From: Paenibacillus sp.
GTDB lineage: Bacteria > Bacillota > Bacilli > Paenibacillales > YIM-B00363
Assembly: GCF_031177825.1 (NCBI RefSeq)
Contig: NZ_JAPSKE010000003.1
Coordinates: 248,001-312,000, forward strand
DNA: 64,000 bases
Direction of reading: 5' to 3'
In this document: positions 8,201 through 16,676 of the stretch, piece after piece
Layout: each line of letters opens with the position of its first letter
How positions within the stretch are numbered: the first letter of the stretch is position 1
Program-made: the position numbers and the translations under genes
The notes under the pieces: model-generated
The model's database searches: none
What the model saw: the letters and a program-made list of their open reading frames with translations, nothing else
Told to the model about the DNA's origin: nothing

Positions 8201-10617
8201 GGCTGACCTTGTCCATTTCCAACACGAAAATCAGACGGGCGCTTGCTGAAGCATCCGGCAAATATTTGGACGTCATCTCTTTGAATCATTACACCAAAAA
8301 CCTGGATGTCGCCATGATGAACGAGGTTCACGCCACATCGGGCGGCAAGCCGATCCTGCTCAGCGAATACAGCTTCGGTACGGCGGAGCAGGGACTGAAC
8401 CCGATCGTTCCGGGCTCGGCCGCTAACCAGAACGAGCGCCAGCTCCGGTATCGGAATTACGTCGAAGGGGCGGCTTCCCTCGGGTATGTCGTGGGCGCTC
8501 ACTGGTTCGACTATGTCGACCAGGCTCCGACGGCAAGATGGTGGGAAGGCACGAACGGCGGGGAGAAATACAACACAGGACTGCTGAATGTAGCCGACCG
8601 TCCGTATTACACATTCATCGACGGCTTGATGCAGACGCACAACCGCATTTATCCCGTGCTTCTCGGCCAGCAGGCACCGTTCAAGCACGAATTCCCCGGC
8701 GATACGACGGGCGGGGGAGCGGACGACCGCAGGATCAACATTCCTTACGTCCGGCAGCCGATTCCGGTCGACGGCGTGCTGAACGGGTTCGGCGGCGATG
8801 TCGAGAAAGTCACCCTGACCGCAGCGGACCGGGTCGGAGGAAGCGGCGGGGAGAATGTCAGCGCAGATTATTATTTCGGCTGGGACGCAACGAATCTGTA
8901 CGTAACCGTGAATGTGAACGATCCGACCCCGATGAAAAACAATTTCCAAAATTCCAATGTCTGGAGAGGCGATGCGATTGAAATGTTTTTCGGGCCGGAG
9001 GAGCTCGAAACGAGAGGCGACCTGCTGGTCAAAGACCGCCAGATCATTATGTCCTCGGCGATCGTGAACGGAACGAACTACTGGCACTGGTTTAATACCA
9101 GCCGGCAGCTGCCGATCGACATGAAGGTGTCGCGCTGGGATGACGGCGAAGGCTACACGCTGGATGCGGCGATCCCCTGGAGCGCCGTACATGTTCAGGC
9201 CGAGCAGGGAAGAGAAATCTTATTCGACTTCGGCCTCGGAGACAGCGAGGACGGCAATAACCGGAGCCGCCAATTCATCTGGAACGGCACCAGCAGGAAC
9301 AACGCCGACCGCGGTCTCTGGGGCAATGCCGTATTGACGGGAGCGGCCGATGCCGATGCTCCGGTCATCACGGTCGGCGGCGTCGCGGAAGGCGGGGATT
9401 ATTCCGACGCGGTGCTTCCGGCGGTATCGGCGGAAGACGAAGGCAGCGGCATCGAGAAGCTGACGGTTACGCTGGACGGCGCGGAGTGGACGGCCGGCAC
9501 GGCGGTAACGGCTCCCGGCACGCATGTTCTGAAGGCGACGGCCGTCGACAAAGCGGGCAATACGGCGGAACAAGAAGTTCGGTTTACCGTATACGGCAGC
9601 ACGACATTGACGGTGGACCCGGCCTCCGGCGTCTACAGCGACAACGTGCAGCTGCAGGCGAGACTCGTAGGCCGCGACGGAGCCGGGATCGCAGGCGAAA
9701 CCGTCGCCTTCCGGGTGAACGGGGAGACGGTCGGCACGGCGCAGACGGACAGCCAAGGCATCGCGGCGGCGGCTTACACGGTAGGTCTTAGCGTCACGGA
9801 AGCGACCTACGGGCCGTACGGGATTACCGCTGTCTATGCGCAGAATGACGACAGGTTCCTGCGCGGGGCGGACGGAAGCGCCGGCTTGACGGTAAGCAGG
9901 GAGAACGCTTCGCTGGTTTATGCGGGCGGCCGTCTAGCGGCGGAGGACGGCGGACTGCTGCTGGCGGCGCAGGTGAACCAGGAGCAAGATGGAAGCCTGG
10001 GCCGGGTCGACGGGCTTCCGGTACGTTTCACGGTACAGGCGATCGGCGCGGACGGCGCGAAAACGCCGCTCGCGCTGCCGGAGCTGGAGCAGGCGATCTC
10101 GACGGACGTCCAGGGCACCGCTTCGATCGGCGTGAATCTGCCGGCCGGCTTGTACGACATTCGTGCGGAACTGCTCGATAACGGCTCCTACACGCCGGCG
10201 GAGGCCGGTACGGACGCGGCGGTACAGGGACCCGCTTTCGGTACAATCCACGTAAGCGGCTTTGTGAAGCTGCCGGCGGACAGCGTGCTCGGAAGCGCTG
10301 GGGAGAAGCTGCACCTTGACGTCAAGCTGGGAGGGGGAGGAGACGACAAGTGGCGGCTGTATGTGCAGCCCAAGGGCATAGATGTTTCCGTAGCCGCCAT
10401 GGATTGGACCGTCGTGACGGAAAACCGGGCTTATGCACAAGGAAAGCTTCGAATGAACGGCTCGGACTACACCGTTCGTCTCATGCTCGGCCTCGCCGAA
10501 GGACCGGACCCGATCGTTTCCGTCCAATTGTGGAACGGAGTCGAAGCCGCAGGCGCTCCGCTCGAGTTTCTGAACACCGATGTTACCGGCAGTGTTAGTA
10601 CCAACGCAGGCCGGTAG
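5251..10617 (+). CDS. Giant secreted multidomain glycoside hydrolase, GH50 (beta-agarase)-like
   Basis: 1788 residues with a signal peptide (likely cut after AHA, about residue 28). Order of parts: discoidin-like module (about 38-167); chitobiase C-terminal-like domain (173-250); DNRLRE/CBM96-like domain (256-419); second copy of the discoidin-like module (430-565); second chitobiase-type domain (568-640); catalytic barrel (about 650-1140); CBM9-like domain (1172-1364); Ig-like/Big repeats to the end. The barrel carries GYFIDNEYH (probable acid/base Glu883), PILLSEYSFG (probable nucleophile Glu1039), VVGAHWFDYVDQ and NTGLLNVADRPYY, the layout of GH50 exo-beta-agarases. There is no sortase or SLH anchor. 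It starts at ATG 5251 after AAGGAGG. GH50 membership is inferred from motifs; the true substrate may be another galactan or pectic chain. Confidence 0.85.
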   Translation: MKVRKGIAWLLLWSMLATAFLPVSLAHAAEGETPAYLVDDLNDWSLTFSHSSTLTIQTSTDPADGSRVRRSSASGESIVYKSDAPLQSFEVYGYYNPNAKPYSHPIFAVSADGVTYTRVTPEMYDAGGYLHLLVYELLTLPADARYLKIQYTGGLIANSPLIGRVVLNGPASVGASPAPGLVDSGTQVTLATPTAEAGMYYTTDGSDPRVSATRQAYTVPLEITGETLLRAASYLPGGGAPVSHVSTFRYVAKNPDSLLLPALEDAHVDKSQPAVNYGSAASMILKSLNNREAYLKFDVSSLGEQIDSVYLNVSARASDPANVPAKLRVFPVGAGWTESALTFSNKPLPTPPPASGFLDEVILPYDPQGWIQFDVTKYVREQKWQGADTIAFAVVNASDGLTQVNSKEAAADAPFLIANPGDASVPVGLTDELNDFNQIFQRSNMRVEGADSHYFGGDPKRLTRNTVSDGFILYKTAYEIRSFSAASYFHLSAPVHHHQFFASANGTDFTEVIPTIYKEGAAVSNWQKFGYESFDVPDDTRYLKIVFRGAEKSWIPQLSNVVLNQNTAAVQASPPDGLIGNEPLQVTLTSPTEGAQIYYKENGDAEFKLYTGPVALTQYTVLETYAEKAGMQRSPLSAYTYYAKADLVVDRFGQIIAADFPEKVTDEAELRADAVKDEAYYGSLQIPADFDELGGLKDSKTTYGLDAKGFFSIQEVNGRKVMVSPQGSVYFSLGMNGITNNETFTKVTGREQIYEWLPPYEGVYKPAFLNSKDNFSFYMANLYKKFGKMPNSREFFALATERIKKWGFNSAGAWGNNQYAAENNLPYTLMLPLSSMEWAKITDLKVFDIFADDAEAKIDDVFSRALPPKKDDPLLIGYFIDNEYHYHKIATTLPKLKGSQVAMKRRLVQMLEEKYGTIEAFNASWEASFASFEAMNDAELFVDTDEAVQDIDNFMALYLDAFYGTVARAFKKYDPNHLLLGDRWLTLSISNTKIRRALAEASGKYLDVISLNHYTKNLDVAMMNEVHATSGGKPILLSEYSFGTAEQGLNPIVPGSAANQNERQLRYRNYVEGAASLGYVVGAHWFDYVDQAPTARWWEGTNGGEKYNTGLLNVADRPYYTFIDGLMQTHNRIYPVLLGQQAPFKHEFPGDTTGGGADDRRINIPYVRQPIPVDGVLNGFGGDVEKVTLTAADRVGGSGGENVSADYYFGWDATNLYVTVNVNDPTPMKNNFQNSNVWRGDAIEMFFGPEELETRGDLLVKDRQIIMSSAIVNGTNYWHWFNTSRQLPIDMKVSRWDDGEGYTLDAAIPWSAVHVQAEQGREILFDFGLGDSEDGNNRSRQFIWNGTSRNNADRGLWGNAVLTGAADADAPVITVGGVAEGGDYSDAVLPAVSAEDEGSGIEKLTVTLDGAEWTAGTAVTAPGTHVLKATAVDKAGNTAEQEVRFTVYGSTTLTVDPASGVYSDNVQLQARLVGRDGAGIAGETVAFRVNGETVGTAQTDSQGIAAAAYTVGLSVTEATYGPYGITAVYAQNDDRFLRGADGSAGLTVSRENASLVYAGGRLAAEDGGLLLAAQVNQEQDGSLGRVDGLPVRFTVQAIGADGAKTPLALPELEQAISTDVQGTASIGVNLPAGLYDIRAELLDNGSYTPAEAGTDAAVQGPAFGTIHVSGFVKLPADSVLGSAGEKLHLDVKLGGGGDDKWRLYVQPKGIDVSVAAMDWTVVTENRAYAQGKLRMNGSDYTVRLMLGLAEGPDPIVSVQLWNGVEAAGAPLEFLNTDVTGSVSTNAGR

Positions 10618-10643
10618 AGGCGGCCGACATGCACCCAACAATC

Positions 10644-10673
10644 AGCAGCCCCGCCGGACGGCGGGGCTGCTTT
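10644..10673. terminator. Terminator between convergent genes
   Basis: A 12-bp perfect GC-rich stem (AGCAGCCCCGCC / GGCGGGGCTGCT) with a 4-base loop lies between the giant enzyme (+) and the AraC gene (-). The T-run is short on either side, so efficiency is uncertain. Confidence 0.7.
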
Positions 10674-10685
10674 ACGGTTCCGGCG

Positions 10686-11651
10686 CTAATCCATTTCCGC
10701 CGAGCGGGCTTCTTGACGCTTCTCTGCCGCATCGGCTGGGGCTTTCTCTGCCGGCTTCGGGGATGCATGCAGGGTTCGAAAGCCGCTGGGCGTCGTGTGG
10801 ACGAGCTTTTTGAAGGTATGGCAGAAATGGGAGATGTCGTTAAAGCCTGAACGGGCCGCGATTTCGATAACGGGCAGCTTCGTATGCATAAGCATCGCTT
10901 TCGCTTTATTAATGCGGAACGCGATCAGAAATTCGTTCAAAGCGCAGCCGGTATGCTGCTTAAAAATCCGATACAGGTAGGAGCGCGACAGCTTGAAGCG
11001 GGCCGCAATCCGGTCCATGTGCAGATCCTCCTGGTAATGTTCGGCGATATGGCTGAGAATCTGCTCGATCACCGCGGCAGGGGAGCCTTCTTCGGGACGG
11101 GCCTCATTGGACCGTCGGGCATAACGGGCAATCTCGACGAAGGCTTGTAGGAGCAGGCTGTTGGCCGACAGCTCGTAGAAGGGCTCCTTGTGGCGGAGTT
11201 CCTTTTCAAGCTCATATAACGTATTCTGCAGCTTACCGGCCTGTCGGGCGCTTAGGTGCAGAACCGCGGACTCCTCCGCAGGGAAGCATTCGGATGCGCA
11301 GCGGGCCAGTCGATCATCCCGGCGGCACCACTCCGCGAGGTAAGCTTCGTCCACGGAAAGAATAAAGCGGTGGAACGCGAACTTGTTGTCCGGTTTGGAT
11401 AAATGCAGCGCCATGGGTCTGACGATCACGAGCGTTCCCGGCGCCAGGCTATGCACCCGGTCCCCGGCCAGGAAGCGTCCCGAGCCCTGAACGCACAAAT
11501 AAAGCTCATACCCCCGGTGGGAGTGAAGAATGGGCTGCCCCAGCCTCGTATCGCGGAAGGCGCAATGCACAGGAAACTGTGCCAGCATGGTATTCGTGAG
11601 GGTATCGACCTGATAGCGCGGCGGATTCTGATTCCCGGGTTCCCGCTCCAT
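10686..11651 (-). CDS. AraC-family transcriptional regulator with N-terminal cupin
   Basis: 321 residues. The N-terminal part is a cupin-like sugar-sensing domain (HSHRGYELYLCVQGSGRFL). The C-terminal 100 residues hold the two AraC helix-turn-helix units (RIAARFKLSRSYLYRIFKQH and IAARSGFNDISHFCHTFKKL). The start at 11651 is supported by GAAGGAGG six bases upstream. It is divergent from the GH105 gene, with about 155 bases between the starts, and is the likely activator of that two-gene unit. Family assignment is firm; the ligand is unknown, although a uronate-containing sugar is plausible from the neighbour. Confidence 0.92.
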   Translation of the reverse strand: MEREPGNQNPPRYQVDTLTNTMLAQFPVHCAFRDTRLGQPILHSHRGYELYLCVQGSGRFLAGDRVHSLAPGTLVIVRPMALHLSKPDNKFAFHRFILSVDEAYLAEWCRRDDRLARCASECFPAEESAVLHLSARQAGKLQNTLYELEKELRHKEPFYELSANSLLLQAFVEIARYARRSNEARPEEGSPAAVIEQILSHIAEHYQEDLHMDRIAARFKLSRSYLYRIFKQHTGCALNEFLIAFRINKAKAMLMHTKLPVIEIAARSGFNDISHFCHTFKKLVHTTPSGFRTLHASPKPAEKAPADAAEKRQEARSAEMD

Positions 11652-11806
11652 TTCCGGCCTCCTTCAAGAAACGAAAGCTTTTATCCCATTATACCAAAAA
11701 AAAGTAGACGATTCCCCAATGATTGTTGAGGATTCCCCAAGCCGCGTTCCCGGTTCACTTGTATAGTGAAGGGAGAAAACGAATTCGATCGAAGGGGAAC
11801 GCCAAG

Positions 11807-12850
11807 ATGCCAAACGCAAGTTTCACCCGGAATATCAAAGAATCCGCGGAGCGCGTGTACGAACAGATGAGGAAGGATCACGCAGGGAACTGGGGCATGA
11901 ACATCCATTACTGGGATTGGGTGCCCGGCGTCGGAGTCATTGCGATATTGTCTTATTTTGAAAAGTCCGGACAGAAGGAAATAGTAGAGTATCTTAAGGA
12001 TTGGGTCGACCGCAATCAGGAAAAATCGGCCGCCGTAAAGGTCATCAACTCGATGGCGCCCTACGCCATTTATCCGGAGCTGTATCGGCGAACCTCGGAA
12101 GCCTCCTACCTGGAAACCGCGGAGCGAATCGGCGACTGGATGCTGAAGGAGGCGCCGCGCACGCGTGAAGGAGCCTTCGAGCACACCGTAACGGAAAAGG
12201 CAAGCTTCCCCGAGCAGGTTTGGGCGGATACCATCTTTATGGCGGTGCTTTTCCTGGCCCGGCTTGCCGGACTCACCTCGCGGAAGGACTATGCGGACGA
12301 GGCCGTCACCCAGCTGCTCCTCCATCTGCGGCTGCTTCAGGATCCGGAAACCGGCGTGCTGTATCACGGCTGGAATTGCATCGCGGGAAACCATATGTCG
12401 GCGGCGCGCTGGACGCGGGCGAACGCATGGATTGCGGTCGGCACGCCTATGATTCTGCGGGAGCTGAAGGGTCTTACGAGCATTCCGGAGGAGATCGGGG
12501 ACCGATACCGGAAGCTGATGGAAGGGCTCGTTCGTTTTCAGCGGGAGGACGGATTATGGCCGACGGTGATGGACCGGGCGGACTTTTATCGGGAAACGTC
12601 GGGCAGCGCCGGCGTCGCTTGCGGCCTTCTGATCGGGATTCGCGAAGGGCTGCTTGACCCCGCATGCAAGTCGGCGGCGGACCGAACGACGGAAGCGGTG
12701 CTCGCGAAGATCGGGGCGGACGGAATCGTGGCCGGCGTGTCCGGAGGGACGCCCGTCATGGAAACGATCGAAGCATACCAGCAGATTTCCTGCCATCCTA
12801 CGCTGTACGGTCAAGGGATGGTGCTAATGCTGCTCGCTGAATATTTATAA
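11807..12850 (+). CDS. GH105 unsaturated rhamnogalacturonyl/uronyl hydrolase (YteR/YesR-like)
   Basis: 347 residues with no signal peptide, so cytoplasmic. The family forms an alpha6/alpha6 barrel that hydrates the 4,5-double bond of unsaturated uronic acids left by polysaccharide lyases, releasing a keto-sugar. The catalytic Asp is visible in PEQVWADTIFMA (Asp141; Asp143 in B. subtilis YteR), followed by the family's DPETGVLYHGW and ARANAW-like segments (here WTRANAW). ATG 11807 is chosen over an upstream in-frame TTG because AAGGGGA lies 9-10 bases before it and the family N-terminus begins here. It forms a probable operon with 12865-14562. Its presence implies that lyase products enter this cell. 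Confidence 0.93.
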   Translation: MPNASFTRNIKESAERVYEQMRKDHAGNWGMNIHYWDWVPGVGVIAILSYFEKSGQKEIVEYLKDWVDRNQEKSAAVKVINSMAPYAIYPELYRRTSEASYLETAERIGDWMLKEAPRTREGAFEHTVTEKASFPEQVWADTIFMAVLFLARLAGLTSRKDYADEAVTQLLLHLRLLQDPETGVLYHGWNCIAGNHMSAARWTRANAWIAVGTPMILRELKGLTSIPEEIGDRYRKLMEGLVRFQREDGLWPTVMDRADFYRETSGSAGVACGLLIGIREGLLDPACKSAADRTTEAVLAKIGADGIVAGVSGGTPVMETIEAYQQISCHPTLYGQGMVLMLLAEYL

Positions 12851-12864
12851 GGAGGATATATCTT

Positions 12865-14562
12865 TTGGGAACGACGACGATCCATTACGACTTGCTTCTG
12901 AAGAAGATCCGGGAACAGGATGCCGATTATAACCATGAAATCAAGCTGCTGCGCGTGCCCTTCAGCAGCCCGGGCTACCACACCACTTTGAAGAACATAG
13001 ACTACGCCCATACCACATACCCGAATATGATTTATGCGGTCTCTCTGCTGGACTCCGGACTTCCGGAATACGAGAAGCGGGCGTTGGACGTCATCCGGTC
13101 GATTCTCGCGCTTCAGGACACCGACCCGGAACACGACACCTACGGCATTTGGCCCTGGTTTTACGAGGAGCCGCTCACCCAAATGTCGCCTCCGGACTGG
13201 AACTGGGCCGATTTCATCGGAAAGCTGCTCCTCCAGGCGGTAACGAGGCACAAAAGCCGCTTGCCGCAGGACCTGCAGGAAGAGATCCGGCAGGCCGTGT
13301 TTCATGCCTGCAACGCCATTATCAAGCGGGATGTGGGTCCGTGGTATACCAATATCGCCATCATGGGGTCATTCGTTACGGTCATCGCGGGAGAAGTATA
13401 CGCCCGTAAGGATTATCTCGATTACGGCATCAAGCGGATGGAACGATTCCAGGCATTCACCGGACGCCTTAAGACTTTTATGGAATACAACAGCCCGGCT
13501 TATGCGCCGATTACGATCCTGGAGCTTTCCAAGCTGCGCGGGGAAACGAAACAGGCGTGGGTAAAGGAGATTTGCGAGGACATGCTCGACTTGGCCTGGG
13601 GGATGGTATCCGAGCATTACCATGCCTCGACGAAACAGTGGGCGGGTCCTCACAGTCGCAGCTATCGAACGCTGCTGAAGCCGGATACAGAGGCGTTCCT
13701 GCAGCTGGCGACCGACGGGGCGGCCTATTACCGTCCGTGGGAGGAGCTTTACTATTCGCCGGAATGGTATAGGAGCGGCATCCGCTGTCCCGACAAATAC
13801 CTGCACAGGTTCCGGGAGTCAAAAGCGGAAACGATCCGCCGCGTCACGTCGCGCAACGAGGACACCGGCCATGAAAAATGGGCGACCTCCTATATAACGC
13901 CGCAGTACACGCTCGGGACGTTCTCGAAGGAGATCTTCTGGAACCAAACCCGCGGGATTGTCTCCTATATGGACAATAAGGGTCAGGCGGTATATGTCGC
14001 TCTACGCGTGCTCAAGAACGGCTACGACTATTCTTCCGGATTGCTGGTCAGCCAGCAGCACGAAGGGACGGCCCTGGCCGGCATCGAGTTTTTTACTCAC
14101 GGGGGAGACACGCATCCGATGCTCGACAAAAAGAGCGGCGTGTTCGAAGCGGAAGACTTCCGGGTGCGCTTCGAAATCGGCGGGTTTCTTGAAGGCGTGG
14201 CGTGCACGCTGGCGGAGCCGGACCGGGTCGAGCTTTCCGTGAACGGACTTGTCTCGTCGTTTCGTCTCCTGTACGGCGAATTTCAGGATGAAACGGACGA
14301 CCGGCCGACGCAGCTTCGCTGGGAGCTGTCCCGGCAGGACGGCCTGTGGTGTGCGGACTGCGTGATCCATTCGGGGCCGGCTCGCACGTTGGATTTTCAT
14401 CGCATTCGAAAGGCGGCGCTGTTATTCGCCGTCTCGATCGGCAGCCCGCTGGAGCCGTGGGACATCAAGGTTGCTTCAGAGGAAAACCGAGTCCGCGCCA
14501 CCGCCCACTCTAATGAAGCGGAGCTGGAGACGGCGGTCCGCGTCAGGCCGAGGGACGTGTAA
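12865..14562 (+). CDS. Unrecognised protein with toroid-like helical half and beta-rich C-terminus
   Basis: 565 residues, no signal peptide or membrane segment, hence probably cytoplasmic. I do not recognise the family. Residues 1-350 look like repeated helical hairpins rich in Trp, Tyr and His (GIWPWFYEEPL, PPDWNWADFIGKLL, AGPHSRSYRTLL). Residues about 350-565 are beta-rich. This order (alpha/alpha toroid, then beta-sandwich) recalls heparinase II/III-type lyases and some uronyl hydrolases, but no lyase motif can be claimed. TTG 12865 is set by GGAGG at 12851-12855, nine bases upstream. It directly follows GH105 (14-base gap), so a role on the same uronate-containing oligosaccharide is inferred. 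It could be a lyase, a hydrolase or an inactive relative. Confidence 0.85.
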   Translation: MGTTTIHYDLLLKKIREQDADYNHEIKLLRVPFSSPGYHTTLKNIDYAHTTYPNMIYAVSLLDSGLPEYEKRALDVIRSILALQDTDPEHDTYGIWPWFYEEPLTQMSPPDWNWADFIGKLLLQAVTRHKSRLPQDLQEEIRQAVFHACNAIIKRDVGPWYTNIAIMGSFVTVIAGEVYARKDYLDYGIKRMERFQAFTGRLKTFMEYNSPAYAPITILELSKLRGETKQAWVKEICEDMLDLAWGMVSEHYHASTKQWAGPHSRSYRTLLKPDTEAFLQLATDGAAYYRPWEELYYSPEWYRSGIRCPDKYLHRFRESKAETIRRVTSRNEDTGHEKWATSYITPQYTLGTFSKEIFWNQTRGIVSYMDNKGQAVYVALRVLKNGYDYSSGLLVSQQHEGTALAGIEFFTHGGDTHPMLDKKSGVFEAEDFRVRFEIGGFLEGVACTLAEPDRVELSVNGLVSSFRLLYGEFQDETDDRPTQLRWELSRQDGLWCADCVIHSGPARTLDFHRIRKAALLFAVSIGSPLEPWDIKVASEENRVRATAHSNEAELETAVRVRPRDV

Positions 14563-14597
14563 GGGTAGAGTAAGGCAAGAGAAATGCTCGGACTTGA

Positions 14598-14646
14598 GAA
14601 AAACTCCTTAGATTCCATCTGGAAACCTAAGGAGTTTTTCCTGTAT
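14598..14646. terminator. Strong terminator after the GH105 operon
   Basis: A 14-bp perfect stem (GAAAAACTCCTTAG / CTAAGGAGTTTTTC) with a 15-base loop. A-tract on one side and T-tract on the other mean it could act in both directions. It closes the operon before araR. Confidence 0.9.
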
Positions 14647-14691
14647 CGAGAACGAATGTGAGGGGTAAGCAGCCGCCTATGATAAAGGTCG

Positions 14692-14762
14692 TTGATTATC
14701 AGGTTTTAATAATGTACATACAACTACAAGGAGTGATATAGTAATACATACAGACAATTGGA
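14692..14762 (+). promoter_or_regulatory. araR promoter with two candidate AraR boxes
   Basis: TTGATT (14692-14697), a 17-base spacer and TACATA (14715-14720) make a plausible sigma-A promoter. Two ATTTGTNCGTACAAAT-like sequences sit on it: TAATGTACATACAACT around 14710-14725, over the -10, and ATACATACAGACAATTGG at 14745-14762 just before the coding region. The arrangement suggests autorepression by AraR. Matches to the Bacillus consensus are partial. Confidence 0.45.
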
Positions 14763-14777
14763 CGAGGGGGCGAGCGC

Positions 14778-15875
14778 ATGAAAGAGAAGTCACTCCCGAA
14801 GTACGCCCGGCTCAAGAAAGAGATCCTGAATTGGCTCGAAACGGGGAAGCTTGGGCCGAACGATCAGGTGCCTTCCGAGAATGAAATGGCCGAGCGGTTC
14901 GGGTTCAGCCGCCAAACGGTGAGACAAACGCTTGGCGAGTTGGAGCGGGAGGGGAGACTGTACCGGATCCAGGGGAAGGGGACCTTCGTCTCGGAGTCTA
15001 GCCGAATCGAGCGCGGTAGGGAAGCGCGGTCGATCGGCTTAGTGACGACGTACATCTCCAATTACATCTTCCCTCATATCGTGCGGGGGGTGGAGGCGGC
15101 GGTTCGCGCCAGAGGCTACCGATTGATGCTGACCAGCACGGATAACGACAAGGGAAGGGAACGGGAGAGTCTTTCCATGCTTGTAAGCCAGCCGCTTAGC
15201 GGATTGATCATCGAGCCGACCAAGAGCGCGGAGGGGAACCCGAACCTTGCTTATTTCCTGGCTCTTAACAACCAACGGATCCCCTATGTCATGATTAACG
15301 CCAGCTATCCCGAGATCAGCTGTCCTTCTTTAGTCATTGACGATGAAGAAGGAGGGTACGCAGCCGCCCTTCATTTGCTTCAGCTTGGACACCGCCGGAT
15401 CGCCGGCTTCTTCAAATCCGACGATCTCCAAGGCGTTCTGCGTTTGAAGGGGTTCCTGCGGGCCCATCAGAAGGCGGGGTGTTCGCTTCATCCCGACTTC
15501 GTCGTCGCTTATCGAACGGAGGAGAAGGCGAGCAAGCCGATCGAGGACGCGGCGAGGCTTCTGGGCCGACCGGATGGGGAACGCCCGACAGCCTTGGTTT
15601 GCTATAACGACGAGCTGGCCTTGCAGCTTCTCGAGGCTGTACGGAAGGCGGGATTGACCGTTCCTCAGGATGTATCGGTTGTCGGCTTCGACGATTCATC
15701 GCTTGCAACGGCATCGGAAGTCAAGCTAACGACGCTGGCCCATCCCAAGGCGAAGATGGGGGAGGACGCGGCTAGCATGCTGTTCGAGATGATCGAGAGC
15801 GGCGGTGCGACGGTTCCGGAATCGAAACGGTATAAGCCTGAGCTGATCGTTAGGGAATCGACGCGAAGGATGTAG
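14778..15875 (+). CDS. araR: AraR-type arabinose repressor (GntR DNA-binding head, LacI-type sensor)
   Basis: 365 residues. Residues 5-75 form a GntR-type winged helix (PSENEMAERFGFSRQTVRQT, then GKGTFV). Residues 90-365 form a periplasmic-binding-protein-like sensor of the LacI/GalR type (GLIIEPTKSA, VIDDEEGGYAAALHLLQLGH, VSVVGFDDSSLA). This fusion is the hallmark of B. subtilis AraR, which represses arabinose genes and lets go when L-arabinose binds. ATG 14778 follows GAGGGGGC. The gene lies immediately upstream of araD-kinase-araA in the same direction, and AraR-like boxes are found before both units. The function is well supported by architecture and context. Confidence 0.93.
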   Translation: MKEKSLPKYARLKKEILNWLETGKLGPNDQVPSENEMAERFGFSRQTVRQTLGELEREGRLYRIQGKGTFVSESSRIERGREARSIGLVTTYISNYIFPHIVRGVEAAVRARGYRLMLTSTDNDKGRERESLSMLVSQPLSGLIIEPTKSAEGNPNLAYFLALNNQRIPYVMINASYPEISCPSLVIDDEEGGYAAALHLLQLGHRRIAGFFKSDDLQGVLRLKGFLRAHQKAGCSLHPDFVVAYRTEEKASKPIEDAARLLGRPDGERPTALVCYNDELALQLLEAVRKAGLTVPQDVSVVGFDDSSLATASEVKLTTLAHPKAKMGEDAASMLFEMIESGGATVPESKRYKPELIVRESTRRM

Positions 15876-15912
15876 ATACATGTAGATCATTTTCGCCAAA
15901 TGGTTCTAGATA

Positions 15913-15930
15913 AAATGTCCGTACAAGTTT
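15913..15930 (+). promoter_or_regulatory. Candidate AraR operator before araD
   Basis: AAATGTCCGTACAAGTTT is a good match to the Bacillus AraR box (ATTTGTNCGTACAAAT type). It overlaps a TAAAAT -10-like sequence at 15911-15916 and lies about 40 bases before the araD start, a position suited to repression of araD-kinase-araA. Confidence 0.6.
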
Positions 15931-15968
15931 ATAATGGGAAACAGGCAATGAGCGAAAGGATGATCGAT

Positions 15969-16658
15969 GTGCTGGAACGGTTAAAGCAAGAGGTGCTGGA
16001 AGCGAATCTGGATTTGCCCAAGCATGGTCTCGTAACATTCACTTGGGGGAATGTCAGCGGAATCGACCGGGAAAGCGGCCTGGTTGTTATCAAGCCGAGC
16101 GGAGTGCCGTATGACAAGCTGAAGGCGGAGGATCTGGTCGTCGTCGATCTCGACGGGAAGAAGGTGGAGGGCCATCTGAAACCGTCCTCGGATACGCCGA
16201 CGCACCTCGTGCTATATAAAGCGTTCCCGTCGATCGGCGGCGTCGTACATACCCATTCGCCTTGGGCAACGGCGTGGGCGCAGGCGGGAAGAGCGATTCC
16301 GGCGTTGGGCACGACCCATGCGGACTACTTCTACGGCGAGATTCCCGTGACCCGCGCGATGACTCGCGAGGAGATCGAGAGCGCGTACGAGCTGGAAACC
16401 GGCCATGTGATCGTGGAGACGTTCAAAGACCGCGATCCGTCGCAAGTGCCTAGCGTGCTTGTGAACAGCCATGCTCCGTTCAACTGGGGCAAGGATCCTC
16501 ACGAGGCCGTACATAATGCCGTCGTGTTGGAGGAAGTCGCCAAGATGGCGCTCCACACCTACGCCCTGAATCCGGGGATCGGGCCGATGGACCAGTCGCT
16601 GCTCGACAAGCATTTCCTGCGGAAGCACGGCGCCAATGCGTATTACGGTCAAAAATAA
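15969..16658 (+). CDS. araD: L-ribulose-5-phosphate 4-epimerase
   Basis: 229 residues, exactly the usual length of Bacillus AraD. This class II aldolase-fold, metal-dependent enzyme turns L-ribulose 5-phosphate into D-xylulose 5-phosphate in the cytoplasm. Visible family marks are [14 protein letters not shown], the substrate-binding KPSGVPYD, the zinc-binding HTHS ([14 protein letters not shown]) and [18 protein letters not shown] 15969 is preferred over ATG 15948 or 15960 because AAAGGA at 15955-15960 is eight bases upstream and the protein then begins [14 protein letters not shown], as AraD proteins do. First gene of the catabolic operon; the kinase start follows within 20 bases. Confidence 0.96.
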   Translation: MLERLKQEVLEANLDLPKHGLVTFTWGNVSGIDRESGLVVIKPSGVPYDKLKAEDLVVVDLDGKKVEGHLKPSSDTPTHLVLYKAFPSIGGVVHTHSPWATAWAQAGRAIPALGTTHADYFYGEIPVTRAMTREEIESAYELETGHVIVETFKDRDPSQVPSVLVNSHAPFNWGKDPHEAVHNAVVLEEVAKMALHTYALNPGIGPMDQSLLDKHFLRKHGANAYYGQK

Positions 16659-16676
16659 ATGAAGCGAGGGATGCGC

